A DNA stretch of 64,000 nt, taken from Gimesia alba (GTDB lineage: Bacteria > Planctomycetota > Planctomycetia > Planctomycetales > Planctomycetaceae). Made by a program: the position numbers and the translations under genes. A model generated the notes under the pieces. It was given only the letters and a program-made list of their open reading frames with translations. It did no database searches and was not told the DNA's origin. Positions 8,978-16,678 of this stretch are shown here, piece by piece. The stretch lies in the NCBI RefSeq assembly GCF_007744675.1, contig NZ_CP036269.1, forward strand, positions 2,955,546 to 3,019,545, written 5' to 3'. The first letter of the stretch is position 1. Each line of letters starts with the position of its first letter.

Positions 8978-9304
8978 ATGAACATGCTTACTAAATTTTG
9001 GAATGATGAGGCAGGATTCGTTGTCTCATCTGAACTCGTTCTGATCGGCACAATTCTCGTACTGGGTGTTGTAGTTGGATTGGCAACGGTTCGTGATCAG
9101 GTTGTTCAAGAACTGGGTGACCTTGCTTTAGCTATCTCAAACATTAACCAAAGTTACAGCTTTTCTGGTGTTACCGGGCACACTTCTAGTGTAGCTGGTT
9201 CCATCTTTGCAGACGCTCTGGACTTCTGTGATTCAAATGCAGATATAAGCACTGAAGAGCCTCCTTGTATCAGTGTTCAGATTGATCCGTCAAACGAACT
9301 GTAA
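8978..9304 (+). CDS. Flp/type IVb pilin-like protein 2, C-terminally extended
   Basis: A 108-residue close paralogue of the preceding gene. It has the same architecture: leader to Gly13, hydrophobic helix with Glu19 (FVVSSELVLIGTILVLG), a charged TVRDQ boundary, then a shared block around GVTGHTSSVAGSIF and an acidic tail with Cys84 and Cys97. The cysteine pair is kept at nearly the same spacing as in pilin 1 (12 versus 11 intervening residues), which points to a functional disulfide. TAAGGAG lies upstream of the ATG. No sigma-54 motif is visible in the 89-bp gap, so it is probably co-transcribed with pilin 1; a strong terminator follows at 9325-9362. Either could be the major subunit. Confidence 0.82.
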   Translation: MNMLTKFWNDEAGFVVSSELVLIGTILVLGVVVGLATVRDQVVQELGDLALAISNINQSYSFSGVTGHTSSVAGSIFADALDFCDSNADISTEEPPCISVQIDPSNEL

Positions 9305-9324
9305 GATCTGAATCTTTGCAATCT

Positions 9325-9362
9325 GTTCCCGAGGACGCCCACTCGGGAACAGGCTGTTTTTT
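9325..9362 (+). terminator. Rho-independent terminator after pilin 2
   Basis: A perfect 9-bp stem (GTTCCCGAG at 9325-9333 with CTCGGGAAC at 9342-9350) is followed shortly by a run of six T. It separates pilins 1-2 from pilin 3, which has its own promoter. Confidence 0.85.
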
Positions 9363-9391
9363 AACTGGTTTTTGTTCAGATGGATCCTCTT

Positions 9392-9407
9392 TGGCACACA
9401 AGATGCA
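9392..9407 (+). promoter_or_regulatory. Sigma-54 (-24/-12) promoter of the third pilin-like gene
   Basis: The bases read TGGCACACAAGATGCA, preceded by T. The -24 box TTGGCAC is perfect, the -12 box ATGCA has one mismatch, and GG (9393-9394) and GC (9405-9406) are spaced by exactly 10. Transcription would begin near 9418, upstream of the ATG at 9477, which also argues against a start at 9372. Confidence 0.78.
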
Positions 9408-9476
9408 TATTTTCCGAATGTTCGGGAGATTCAGAGTTTACGGTTGATGATTGATACTGGTCAGGATGTAGTAGGA

Positions 9477-9770
9477 ATGAGAATTGCTCGTCAATTTTGG
9501 AATGAAGAGAGCGGGAGTATCTCTCCCTTTGCGACTGTCTTGATGATGACAATTCTTGTTCTTGGAATCATACCAGGCATCGCGACTTTGAGAGATCATA
9601 TCGTTCAGAAATTTGGTGATATGGCTGTTGCTTTAGAAAGTATCGATCAGTCATACAGCATGACTGTGAATGGTGTGACCAGTGAGTATGTTGATACCAA
9701 CAGTTTAACTGATCCTGTCGGGGAAGCACCTGCCTGTCTGGATCTTACGATTTCACCTTCTGGTGAATAG
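9477..9770 (+). CDS. Pilin-like protein 3, lacking the conserved Glu
   Basis: A 97-residue third paralogue. It aligns with pilins 1 and 2 through RQFWNEESG at the leader, ILVLG at the helix, ATLRD at 36-40 and a SIDQSY block. At the position of the conserved Glu19 it has Ala, and Pro17 sits inside the would-be mature N-terminus. The C-terminal tail is shorter and has only one cysteine (Cys87). Loss of the Glu is typical of tip or minor pilins that do not need to neutralise the neighbouring N-terminus during assembly, so a minor or initiating pilin is plausible. The start is the ATG at 9477: a longer frame from 9372 contains the sigma-54 promoter and is rejected. cpaB follows 138 bp downstream. 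Confidence 0.76.
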   Translation: MRIARQFWNEESGSISPFATVLMMTILVLGIIPGIATLRDHIVQKFGDMAVALESIDQSYSMTVNGVTSEYVDTNSLTDPVGEAPACLDLTISPSGE

Positions 9771-9908
9771 ATATTTTTAGTCGGTAATGACCGTTTCATT
9801 AGTTGAATCACGGTTAAAACAATTCAATGTAAGTCACTTGTGTCTGGAAAACCAGGCATCTGTGTGAAGTGTATTTTTTCAGTATCCGAAGATTTCAGGG
9901 AAGTTAGC

Positions 9909-10913
9909 GTGGCAAAAATTAGTCCAGGAACAATGACGGCAGCGATTTTCGCAATTCTACTTGGGTTGGGCGCAGCTTATACTGTGCGACAATTTATGGA
10001 CAAGCAGCCTGGCCCACCGATTTTAGCAGAAGATCCGGTCACGCCGAAAAAGGTGCTGATTCCCATTGCATCAAGAGATCTGATACCAGGGCAGACACTG
10101 TCACTTGATGATATTTCAATTTATCGCGCCACGCCTGAAATGGTAGACGAGAAATTTGATTCTCAAGGAAAACAGCGAATTATGAGCACGCAGTATATTA
10201 CAGGTCGTGTGCTCAAGACAGCAATCAAAGCCGGACAACCATTTCATACTGTTGACTTGTTTGCAAATGGGATGGGACCAGGATTGTCAGATATTCTGGA
10301 GCCAGGCAATCGAGCTGTGACAGTCGCCATTCACAAAATTGGAAACGTGGCAGGTTTCTCGCGTCCCGGCGCTATCGTTGATGTGCTGTTCCGTTCCGAT
10401 GCAACCAATGGAATTCCGGAAACGACAATTACGTTGCTTGAAAAAGTGAAGGTTCTCGCAGTGGGGGAAATCGCCGTTCCCGGACATAAATATCTCAGTA
10501 ATTCAAGTGGGGGCAAGGTAGTAGAAGATTATTCTGTCACACTCGAAGTTTCGCCCGAACAAGGCAAAGTGCTCAAAGTGGTTGAAGATCATGGTGTGCT
10601 CAGCCTGGCACTGAGAAACCCCAACGAGAATACAGAAGTTGTTTCTGCTGGTCGTTCCAGCGACCGACTGACTCTTTCCAATATCCTTGGTTTTATTCCC
10701 AATCAACGCGTTTCCAGTATGGATATTTACCGGGGAGGCAGTTTAAACACGGTGCATTTTAAAGGCAACCGTGCTTATAAAAGCCAGAACTGGATCGACG
10801 CGATTGAGACTCCCGTTGCATCAGACGTAGTCCCTTCCAATAAAGCAACGACTACGATGAAGCAAAATGACGGTAGAACATCTGAGATTTCTACGCCCCT
10901 CAGCGGGTTATAA
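9909..10913 (+). CDS. cpaB: Flp pilus assembly protein CpaB/RcpC
   Basis: Periplasmic Tad-pilus assembly protein of 334 residues, thought to act with the outer-membrane secretin complex. An N-terminal membrane anchor lies at about 9-25 (TAAIFAILLGLGAAYTV). An SAF domain follows at about 46-110, with VLIPIASRDLIPGQTL, and then the RcpC/CpaB region containing LEPGNRAVTV and GFSRPGAIVDVLF. The GTG at 9909 has AGGGAAG upstream; an earlier in-frame GTG at 9840 would add a non-family extension ahead of the anchor. It lies between the pilin genes and cpaF, the usual Tad gene order. No secretin gene follows it here, which is unusual for a complete tad locus. Confidence 0.93.
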   Translation: MAKISPGTMTAAIFAILLGLGAAYTVRQFMDKQPGPPILAEDPVTPKKVLIPIASRDLIPGQTLSLDDISIYRATPEMVDEKFDSQGKQRIMSTQYITGRVLKTAIKAGQPFHTVDLFANGMGPGLSDILEPGNRAVTVAIHKIGNVAGFSRPGAIVDVLFRSDATNGIPETTITLLEKVKVLAVGEIAVPGHKYLSNSSGGKVVEDYSVTLEVSPEQGKVLKVVEDHGVLSLALRNPNENTEVVSAGRSSDRLTLSNILGFIPNQRVSSMDIYRGGSLNTVHFKGNRAYKSQNWIDAIETPVASDVVPSNKATTTMKQNDGRTSEISTPLSGL

Positions 10914-10998
10914 GCTCTAGCCTGATTTATGTTCTCTCAGATCGTGGTAAGTTGGAACAGAGTCATTAGTATTTTGTAGCTTTGATCTATTTAAATTT

Positions 10999-11032
10999 CT
11001 TTGGGTCGATGAAGGTACGCCTTCGCTCAAAG
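10999..11032 (+). other. Hairpin in the cpaB-cpaF intergenic leader
   Basis: CTTTG (10999-11003) pairs with CAAAG (11028-11032) and an inner GAAGG pairs with CCTTC, forming a stem interrupted by a small asymmetric bulge. There is no T-run, so it is not a terminator; it may be an mRNA processing or stability element ahead of cpaF. Confidence 0.35.
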
Positions 11033-11082
11033 AACGTCATGGCAACCTTCGCATCTAAATTTTGAAGATTTTGGGTTTACAC

Positions 11083-12414
11083 ATGGAATCACTCGGTACA
11101 AAAAAACTTTTTGTGGAACCTGAAAGTTATCTTCCTGAAGACAGGGAAGCTGAGCTTCATTTTCAGAAGCAAAAAGTGTTGATCCATCAGGAACTGGTCG
11201 ATTCACTCGATTTGTCAATGTTGGCTCAGATTTCGGAAAAAGAGCTTTCAGCCGAAGTTCGTTCCGTGGCTACGGAAATTTGTGATGAACACGTTTCGGT
11301 ACTGGAAGGTATTGATCGAGAGCGTTTACTGGACGAATTACTGAGTGAAGTATTTGGGTTGGGACCATTGGATAACCTGATGTCTGACCCCACAATCAGC
11401 GATATCCTGGTGAACCATGCCTATGAAATTCATATCGAACGAAATGGCCAACTGCAGGAATCAGACGTCATTTTTGCAGATAATCAGCACTTAATGAGAA
11501 TTATCCAGCGGATTGTTTCGCGAGTGGGCCGTCGAATTGATGAAGTCAACCCGATGGTTGATGCCCGACTGCCTGATGGGTCGCGAATCAACGCAATCAT
11601 TCCTCCTTTGGCTTTGAATGGACCATCATTGTCAATTCGAAGATTTGGAGCGACTCCACTGCAGATCGATGACCTCATTGATAAGGAGTCGGTGACTCCT
11701 GAAATTGTCGATTTTCTGGCAGCAGTTGTTGATTCCCGGATCAGTATGCTGATTTCCGGAGGGACAGGTAGTGGTAAAACTACTTTATTGAATGCCCTCT
11801 CCAACTTTATTCCCCGTGAAGAACGTCTGATTACGATTGAAGATTCCGCTGAGTTATTGCTGCAGCATAAACATGTCGTCCGTCTTGAGACAAAAATTGA
11901 CAATACCGAAGGTGTGGGTGAGATCTCACAGAGGCAGCTTGTAAAAAACAGTCTGCGTATGCGGCCCGACCGAATTATTATCGGCGAAGTTAGAGGCGCT
12001 GAGGCGTTGGATATGCTTCAAGCCATGAATACCGGCCATGAGGGATCTCTCACCACAATTCACGCCAATGATACACGAGATGCCCTGGCTCGATTGGAAA
12101 TGATGGTCGCCATGAGTGGTTTCGAGCTTCCCTTGCCTGTGATCAGACAATATATCGCGAATGGTATTGGGATTATCTTACATGTTTCCCGTCTCAAGGG
12201 GGGGCAACGCTGTATCACTAAAGTATCCGAAATCGTCTCTCTCAATAGCCAGGGGGATTACAAAGTAGAGGATATCTTTGGGTTTGAACAAACCGGAATT
12301 GATGATCAGGGAAATGCACAAGGCACGTTTTATGCGACTGGCTATCGTCCCAACTGTCTGAAGCGAATGGAAGCTTCCGGAATTCACTTGAGTGATCAAA
12401 TTTTTGAGAAATAA
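11083..12414 (+). CDS. cpaF: Tad pilus secretion ATPase CpaF/TadA
   Basis: Hexameric cytoplasmic ATPase that powers Flp pilin polymerisation. The 443-residue protein has the typical N-terminal domain with LLDELLSEVFGLGPLD, then the RecA-like domain: Walker A GGTGSGKTT at about 226-234, Asp-box ITIEDSAELL, Walker B region RIIIGEVRGAEAL and the His-box SLTTIHAND. All catalytic features are present. I used the ATG at 11083; TTG at 11062 or 11071 is also possible, and no strong SD distinguishes them. tadB and tadC follow at short spacing on the same strand and are probably co-transcribed. Confidence 0.96.
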   Translation: MESLGTKKLFVEPESYLPEDREAELHFQKQKVLIHQELVDSLDLSMLAQISEKELSAEVRSVATEICDEHVSVLEGIDRERLLDELLSEVFGLGPLDNLMSDPTISDILVNHAYEIHIERNGQLQESDVIFADNQHLMRIIQRIVSRVGRRIDEVNPMVDARLPDGSRINAIIPPLALNGPSLSIRRFGATPLQIDDLIDKESVTPEIVDFLAAVVDSRISMLISGGTGSGKTTLLNALSNFIPREERLITIEDSAELLLQHKHVVRLETKIDNTEGVGEISQRQLVKNSLRMRPDRIIIGEVRGAEALDMLQAMNTGHEGSLTTIHANDTRDALARLEMMVAMSGFELPLPVIRQYIANGIGIILHVSRLKGGQRCITKVSEIVSLNSQGDYKVEDIFGFEQTGIDDQGNAQGTFYATGYRPNCLKRMEASGIHLSDQIFEK

Positions 12415-12484
12415 CAATTTTGGCTTGGTCGTTAGCAATCCCAGGCTCTGAAACGTTTTTAGATACTAGTGGAGTAAACCTGTA

Positions 12485-13417
12485 GTGGACAGTTCCTTGG
12501 TTGCATTGATTTGTTTTGCTGCAGTGACGGTATCGGTCCTGGCGGTCTATCTTTTTTTTCGCGATTTATCTGGCGCTGGTAAATTAAAGTCGGGGCAGTT
12601 TTCAAAACGTCCTCGCCTGAGAAGAATTCGAAATGTATTTGACCAGGAGCCGTCTGCCAGTATTTTGGGAAGAATTGATCAAAGTTTTGATCGACTTGTT
12701 CTCGAAAATGGCTCTGATTTCACGCCGTTTTCTGCATTTCTATTGTTGATTGTGTGTGGTCTTGCCATTGGCGGGAGTATTTTTGTCTATTCGGATCAAC
12801 CTTTGGCAGGTATTGCCGGCATGGTTGGTGGCATGGTTGCTGTTTTGATCGTTTTCCATTTTCGTCGAAAACGAAGAATGCAGATGATTCAGGAAGAACT
12901 TCCTGAGATGATTGATTTACTGGCACGATCGACACATGCTGGTGCCAGTCTGGAACAGGCGATTGCCATTGTGGGTGAAGAAACCAAGGGGCCTTTAAGT
13001 TCTGAGTTCAGACGCTGTGCCCGACAATTAGACATGAATATGTCTGTGCCTGCTGTGATGAAATCGCTTTCAAATCGAATTCAGCTGGTGGATCTCAAAA
13101 TTCTGACATCAACATTAATGTTGTATCGTAAGACAGGTGGAAATCTGCCTGCGAATCTAGAACGGATGGCGGATGTGATTCGTGACCGAATCAACTATCG
13201 CCGTCAAATGAAGGCGTCTACTGGTGCTGGTCGTGCATCAGCATTATTGATGACTGTAGTTGCCCCTGTTGCTTTTGTAGTACTTTTAGTGGTTTTTCCC
13301 GATCACGTTTCCAATTTATATACTGACCCCATTGGTAATATGCTGTTACTCATTGCCATCGTCCTGGAAGTGATCGGAATCATCTGGGTATCTACTTTAT
13401 TGAGAACGGAATATTAA
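12485..13417 (+). CDS. tadB: Tad pilus inner-membrane platform protein TadB
   Basis: A 310-residue polytopic protein with the type II secretion F domain, forming the inner-membrane platform with TadC. An N-terminal helix (about 5-24) is followed by a cytoplasmic linker, two central membrane helices (about 78-122), the T2SSF cytoplasmic domain (ELPEMIDLLARSTHAGASLE, about 138-157) and two C-terminal helices. Translation starts at GTG 12485, with GGAG 13 bp upstream. It lies 70 bp after cpaF and 65 bp before tadC, in canonical order. Confidence 0.92.
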   Translation: MDSSLVALICFAAVTVSVLAVYLFFRDLSGAGKLKSGQFSKRPRLRRIRNVFDQEPSASILGRIDQSFDRLVLENGSDFTPFSAFLLLIVCGLAIGGSIFVYSDQPLAGIAGMVGGMVAVLIVFHFRRKRRMQMIQEELPEMIDLLARSTHAGASLEQAIAIVGEETKGPLSSEFRRCARQLDMNMSVPAVMKSLSNRIQLVDLKILTSTLMLYRKTGGNLPANLERMADVIRDRINYRRQMKASTGAGRASALLMTVVAPVAFVVLLVVFPDHVSNLYTDPIGNMLLLIAIVLEVIGIIWVSTLLRTEY

Positions 13418-13482
13418 ACATTCGATGAATGAAGACCTGCTTCTAGAGCTGCGTATTCAGATTTCAGATAAAAGAGAATTCT

Positions 13483-14481
13483 ATGTTTGTTGATTTTGTT
13501 TCCATTGCTACTTTTTTACTGGTCTGCTTTGTTTTCTTCTTGATCGGAGATGCCATTGCCGCAGGGCATCGATCTAACCAAAAGAAAAGATTAGATCTGA
13601 GCGATCAGAGTTCGAAGAACTATGCAACCTCAAAAGTGGGTATGTTTAGCCGGGCAATGGCGGGTGTCGTTCCACAGTCAGATGATGAAATTAAAAAAAT
13701 TGAACTGGATCTCAAGCGGGCCGGTTATTATCGGTCAACGGCTTTGGTTGAATATCTGGCCACCCGGAATTTACTGATCGTCTTGGTACTCATTGGGACG
13801 GGAGTCGGTTGTGTTTTAGCTGATCCTGGAACCAATATACCAGAGATTATTCTCTTTGTTGGTTTATTGGTTGCTGGTGCCGGGTATGGCCTTCCCCGAA
13901 TGGTATTACGTAATCAAGCGAACCGCCGCGTTCATCGAATTCAAAGAGGATTGCCCGATGCACTCGATCTGGTGATGATGTGTTTGACAGGTGGGGTTCC
14001 GTTGCGGACAGCACTGCAGCGTGTGACAGAAGAAGTTCGTTATTCTCATCCAGATATTGCAGTCGAATTTGATATTATACGTCGTCATGCTGATGCTAAT
14101 TCAATGTCCGATGCACTGAAACAATTTGCCAAACGAATTGATGCTCCTGATGTGAATGCCCTTTCGTTGATGATCTCTCAGACAGAAAGATTGGGGACGA
14201 ATGTTTCAACGGCTTTGATTGACTTTGCAGATGGTGTTCGTCGAAAATACCGTCAACGTGCAGAGGAGCATTCAAGTAAGACCAGTATCAAACTGCTCTT
14301 CCCCGTGATTTTTTGCATGGCACCACCGATTTATATTTTATTCTTCGGGCCCGCCGTTCTTGAACTGCGGAACTTCCTGATTCGGGAACATCGCCAAGGT
14401 GGAATTCTTGAACCTGAAACATATGGGGAGACAATCAGCACTACTTCGGAATCCGTTCGCAATATCACGAATGGGAATTAA
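13483..14481 (+). CDS. tadC: Tad pilus inner-membrane platform protein TadC
   Basis: A 332-residue membrane protein paralogous to TadB with the T2SSF domain. Helices occur at about 5-27, 90-140 and 270-295; the cytoplasmic domain has LPDALDLVMMCLTGGVPLR (about 160-178), which is typical of TadC. The ATG at 13483 has AAGAGAA upstream. It is the last gene of the tad run; the next gene, the sigma-54 activator, converges with it 87 bp downstream. TadD, TadE/F, the TadV peptidase and TadZ do not follow, so pilus biogenesis must draw on genes elsewhere. Confidence 0.92.
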   Translation: MFVDFVSIATFLLVCFVFFLIGDAIAAGHRSNQKKRLDLSDQSSKNYATSKVGMFSRAMAGVVPQSDDEIKKIELDLKRAGYYRSTALVEYLATRNLLIVLVLIGTGVGCVLADPGTNIPEIILFVGLLVAGAGYGLPRMVLRNQANRRVHRIQRGLPDALDLVMMCLTGGVPLRTALQRVTEEVRYSHPDIAVEFDIIRRHADANSMSDALKQFAKRIDAPDVNALSLMISQTERLGTNVSTALIDFADGVRRKYRQRAEEHSSKTSIKLLFPVIFCMAPPIYILFFGPAVLELRNFLIREHRQGGILEPETYGETISTTSESVRNITNGN

Positions 14482-14568
14482 TAGGGCTGACGAAAAGGTA
14501 CAAGCCGGCAATCTCTTTGCTGAGAAACATCCTGCTTCAGAGTAAGAAAAGAAAGCTCGTTGCGAGAT

Positions 14569-16005
14569 CTAACTCTCTGCGTGAAGTTTATCTTGGGGGA
14601 CAGGTTTCTTTTGCTCAAGCATGCCGTACTTTCTCATTTTTTTGTAAAGTCCTACCCGGCTGATTCCCAGTGCCTTTGCCGTCGCCGTTTTGCGGTACCC
14701 ATTCTCTGACAATGATTTTTGCAGCAGGTGCATTTCATTCATCGCGACCTGATCGGCTAATGTTTTGCTTTCCTGTGATGAATGCAGGCATTGTTCAGGA
14801 AGCGACATCGTTTGCTGAAGAATATCAGGTGAAAATTCATCGGTGGTCAACTCGCCATTGCTCGAAAATAAGACGGCTCGTTGAATCTGATTTTTCAACT
14901 CGCGCAAGTTGCCCGGCCATTGATATTGTTTGAGCATCCGAAGCACTTTTAAATGTACTTTGTTGATCGCAACTGAATGTTGCTGGCAGCACTCTTTGAT
15001 GAACTGCAGGGAAAGTGGAATAATGTCGTTTGGCCGTTCTCTCAAAGCCGGTAAGCGAAACTGCAGAACATTTAAACGATAATATAAGTCAGAGCGAAAC
15101 TTGTTTTTTCGCGTCAATTCATCGAGTTCGACATTGGCAGCGACGATCAGTCGTGCTTCTGAAATACGAGATTCCGTTGAGCCAATGGGTTCGAATTGTC
15201 CGGTTTCAATTACTTTGAGAAGTTTTGCCTGGTCTTTCGCAGAGAGGATATCAATTTCATCTAACAGTAATGTCCCTTTGCCTGCTGCTTCGAAACGACC
15301 AATTTTACTCCGCTCTGCTCCTGTAAACGAGCCGCGTAAATGTCCGAAAAGTTCGCTTTCAATTAAATCAGACGGAAGCGCACCACAGGCAATATTCTGA
15401 AACGGTTCAGAGCTTCGTGGGGAGAGTTCATGAATCATTGAGGCCAGTGTGGTTTTACCAGTTCCCGTCTCACCAACAAGTAGCAATGTGACATTGTGTT
15501 TCGCAATCTTGGAAATTTGATCAATGATGGGGAGCATTGCCGGGGTATATGTTGTTACATGCCGGTTATAGGCGTAAATTTGACGAGATTCTGGTAACGA
15601 CGCAGGTTTCTTGACAGCTTGAATCCCCTCTAACTCTTTAGCAAGGCTACTCAATTCTTCCGGTTTCGGTGGGTATTCCAGGAAGGCATCAGTTAAAAAT
15701 GTAGCAGTCTCGACTAAATCCAGGGGAAGAAATTGATCAATAACTGAGACGAGTTTGAGGGGAACGGGGCAGATTTCTCTCAAATAGGTTAGGACATCAC
15801 TTCGGTAATCATGTTCACAAGGGACATCAGACGTTCTCAAATCCAAATATAAAACGGCCGGTGATGAGCTCTCTTGAAGACATTGTTCCAGTTCAGCAGG
15901 ATGAGAGGCCGTTTGAATGCACTGGTTGATATTCTTTTCCAGATTGGTTTTGAGGACCGACTCCAACTGAGCGTCGGTTGTATAAATAATTCCAATAGGG
16001 GGCAT
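14569..16005 (-). CDS. Sigma-54-dependent enhancer-binding activator (NtrC family)
   Basis: Bacterial enhancer-binding protein of 478 residues that opens sigma-54 promoters by ATP hydrolysis. The N-terminal 125 residues resemble a degenerate receiver domain, with LYLDLRTSD near the expected phosphoacceptor region. The AAA+ domain has Walker A GETGTGKTT (about 178-186), the sigma-54 contact loop GSFTGA (about 225-230, a known variant of GAFTGA) and Walker B LLLDEID. A Fis-type helix-turn-helix ends the protein (TATAKALGISRVGLYKKM). GTG at 16008 and ATG at 16005 are adjacent; I used the ATG, with AGGA upstream. Three pilin promoters of sigma-54 type in this window are its natural candidate targets (inference from proximity). 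No cognate kinase is adjacent. Confidence 0.93.
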   Translation of the reverse strand: MPPIGIIYTTDAQLESVLKTNLEKNINQCIQTASHPAELEQCLQESSSPAVLYLDLRTSDVPCEHDYRSDVLTYLREICPVPLKLVSVIDQFLPLDLVETATFLTDAFLEYPPKPEELSSLAKELEGIQAVKKPASLPESRQIYAYNRHVTTYTPAMLPIIDQISKIAKHNVTLLLVGETGTGKTTLASMIHELSPRSSEPFQNIACGALPSDLIESELFGHLRGSFTGAERSKIGRFEAAGKGTLLLDEIDILSAKDQAKLLKVIETGQFEPIGSTESRISEARLIVAANVELDELTRKNKFRSDLYYRLNVLQFRLPALRERPNDIIPLSLQFIKECCQQHSVAINKVHLKVLRMLKQYQWPGNLRELKNQIQRAVLFSSNGELTTDEFSPDILQQTMSLPEQCLHSSQESKTLADQVAMNEMHLLQKSLSENGYRKTATAKALGISRVGLYKKMRKYGMLEQKKPVPQDKLHAES

Positions 16006-16678
16006 CACGAGTCCTTTTTTATCTCACTAAATCAATAGATGACTTTGATCAGCCTGCCCATTGGCAATTGCTCAGCCAACTATGATGGGGAGCGACAAAA
16101 TTCCACTAACCAAAATATAAATAAAATAGGAAGAATGTAGTGGTTGTGAGGCTGGGGACACGATAACAAATGTTATCACTATAATCAATTGTGTAACTTA
16201 AGGTATATAGGTTAGTCGTATCAATTAGAATCGATAGTAGTGTTCTTGATTGATCTAATGCCAGCACGAAAATCAAAAAAAGGTGTGATGGGAATATTTT
16301 TTTAAACGAAATCCCAATTGAGGATCTACTAATTCGTATCCCATATTGAAACAGGATATATCGCAAGTGTCTATATATAAAAGAGATATGTCAATTTCTT
16401 GGGGTGTGGTGCTTGATGTGCTTTGGGGGATTGCATGGTTCGGGTGGGGCGGGAGTCGGTCTAGTTAGTCATATCGTAACAGTTTGCATGTCACTGACAG
16501 AAATACATATCAATTGCATTACAATGCCATCTGCTGAAATTGAGTTTTTGTATAAAAGATTATGCCGATAGACTCAAAAAGGAGAAATTAGTAGCAAACA
16601 GCACGGATCGCTCTGACCATGCCCCTAAAAAAATCTGATTGATCGGGGCTCTATCCTTTCTGGCGATTCAGTATCTCA
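16006..16678. other. AT-rich divergent intergenic region
   Basis: A 673-bp gap between the divergent activator gene and the anchored protein gene at 16679. Frames crossing it are low-complexity and lack an RBS. Weak GG-N10-GC matches at about 16064 and 16408 do not meet the sigma-54 standard of the pilin promoters. I see no RNA gene or long repeat. Confidence 0.5.

Noticed and set aside
9372-9476. Upstream in-frame extension of pilin 3
   Set aside because: It would place the sigma-54 promoter inside the gene and adds residues unlike the paralogues; ATG 9477 aligns with the other pilin starts.
16106-16366. An 86-codon minus-strand frame in the 16-kb gap
   Set aside because: Low-complexity, Ile/Leu/Ser-rich from AT-rich DNA, without an RBS.
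16408-16421. GG-N10-GC near the 16679 gene
   Set aside because: The -24 and -12 boxes deviate at several positions and the stretch is G-rich; a match at about 16064 is similarly weak.
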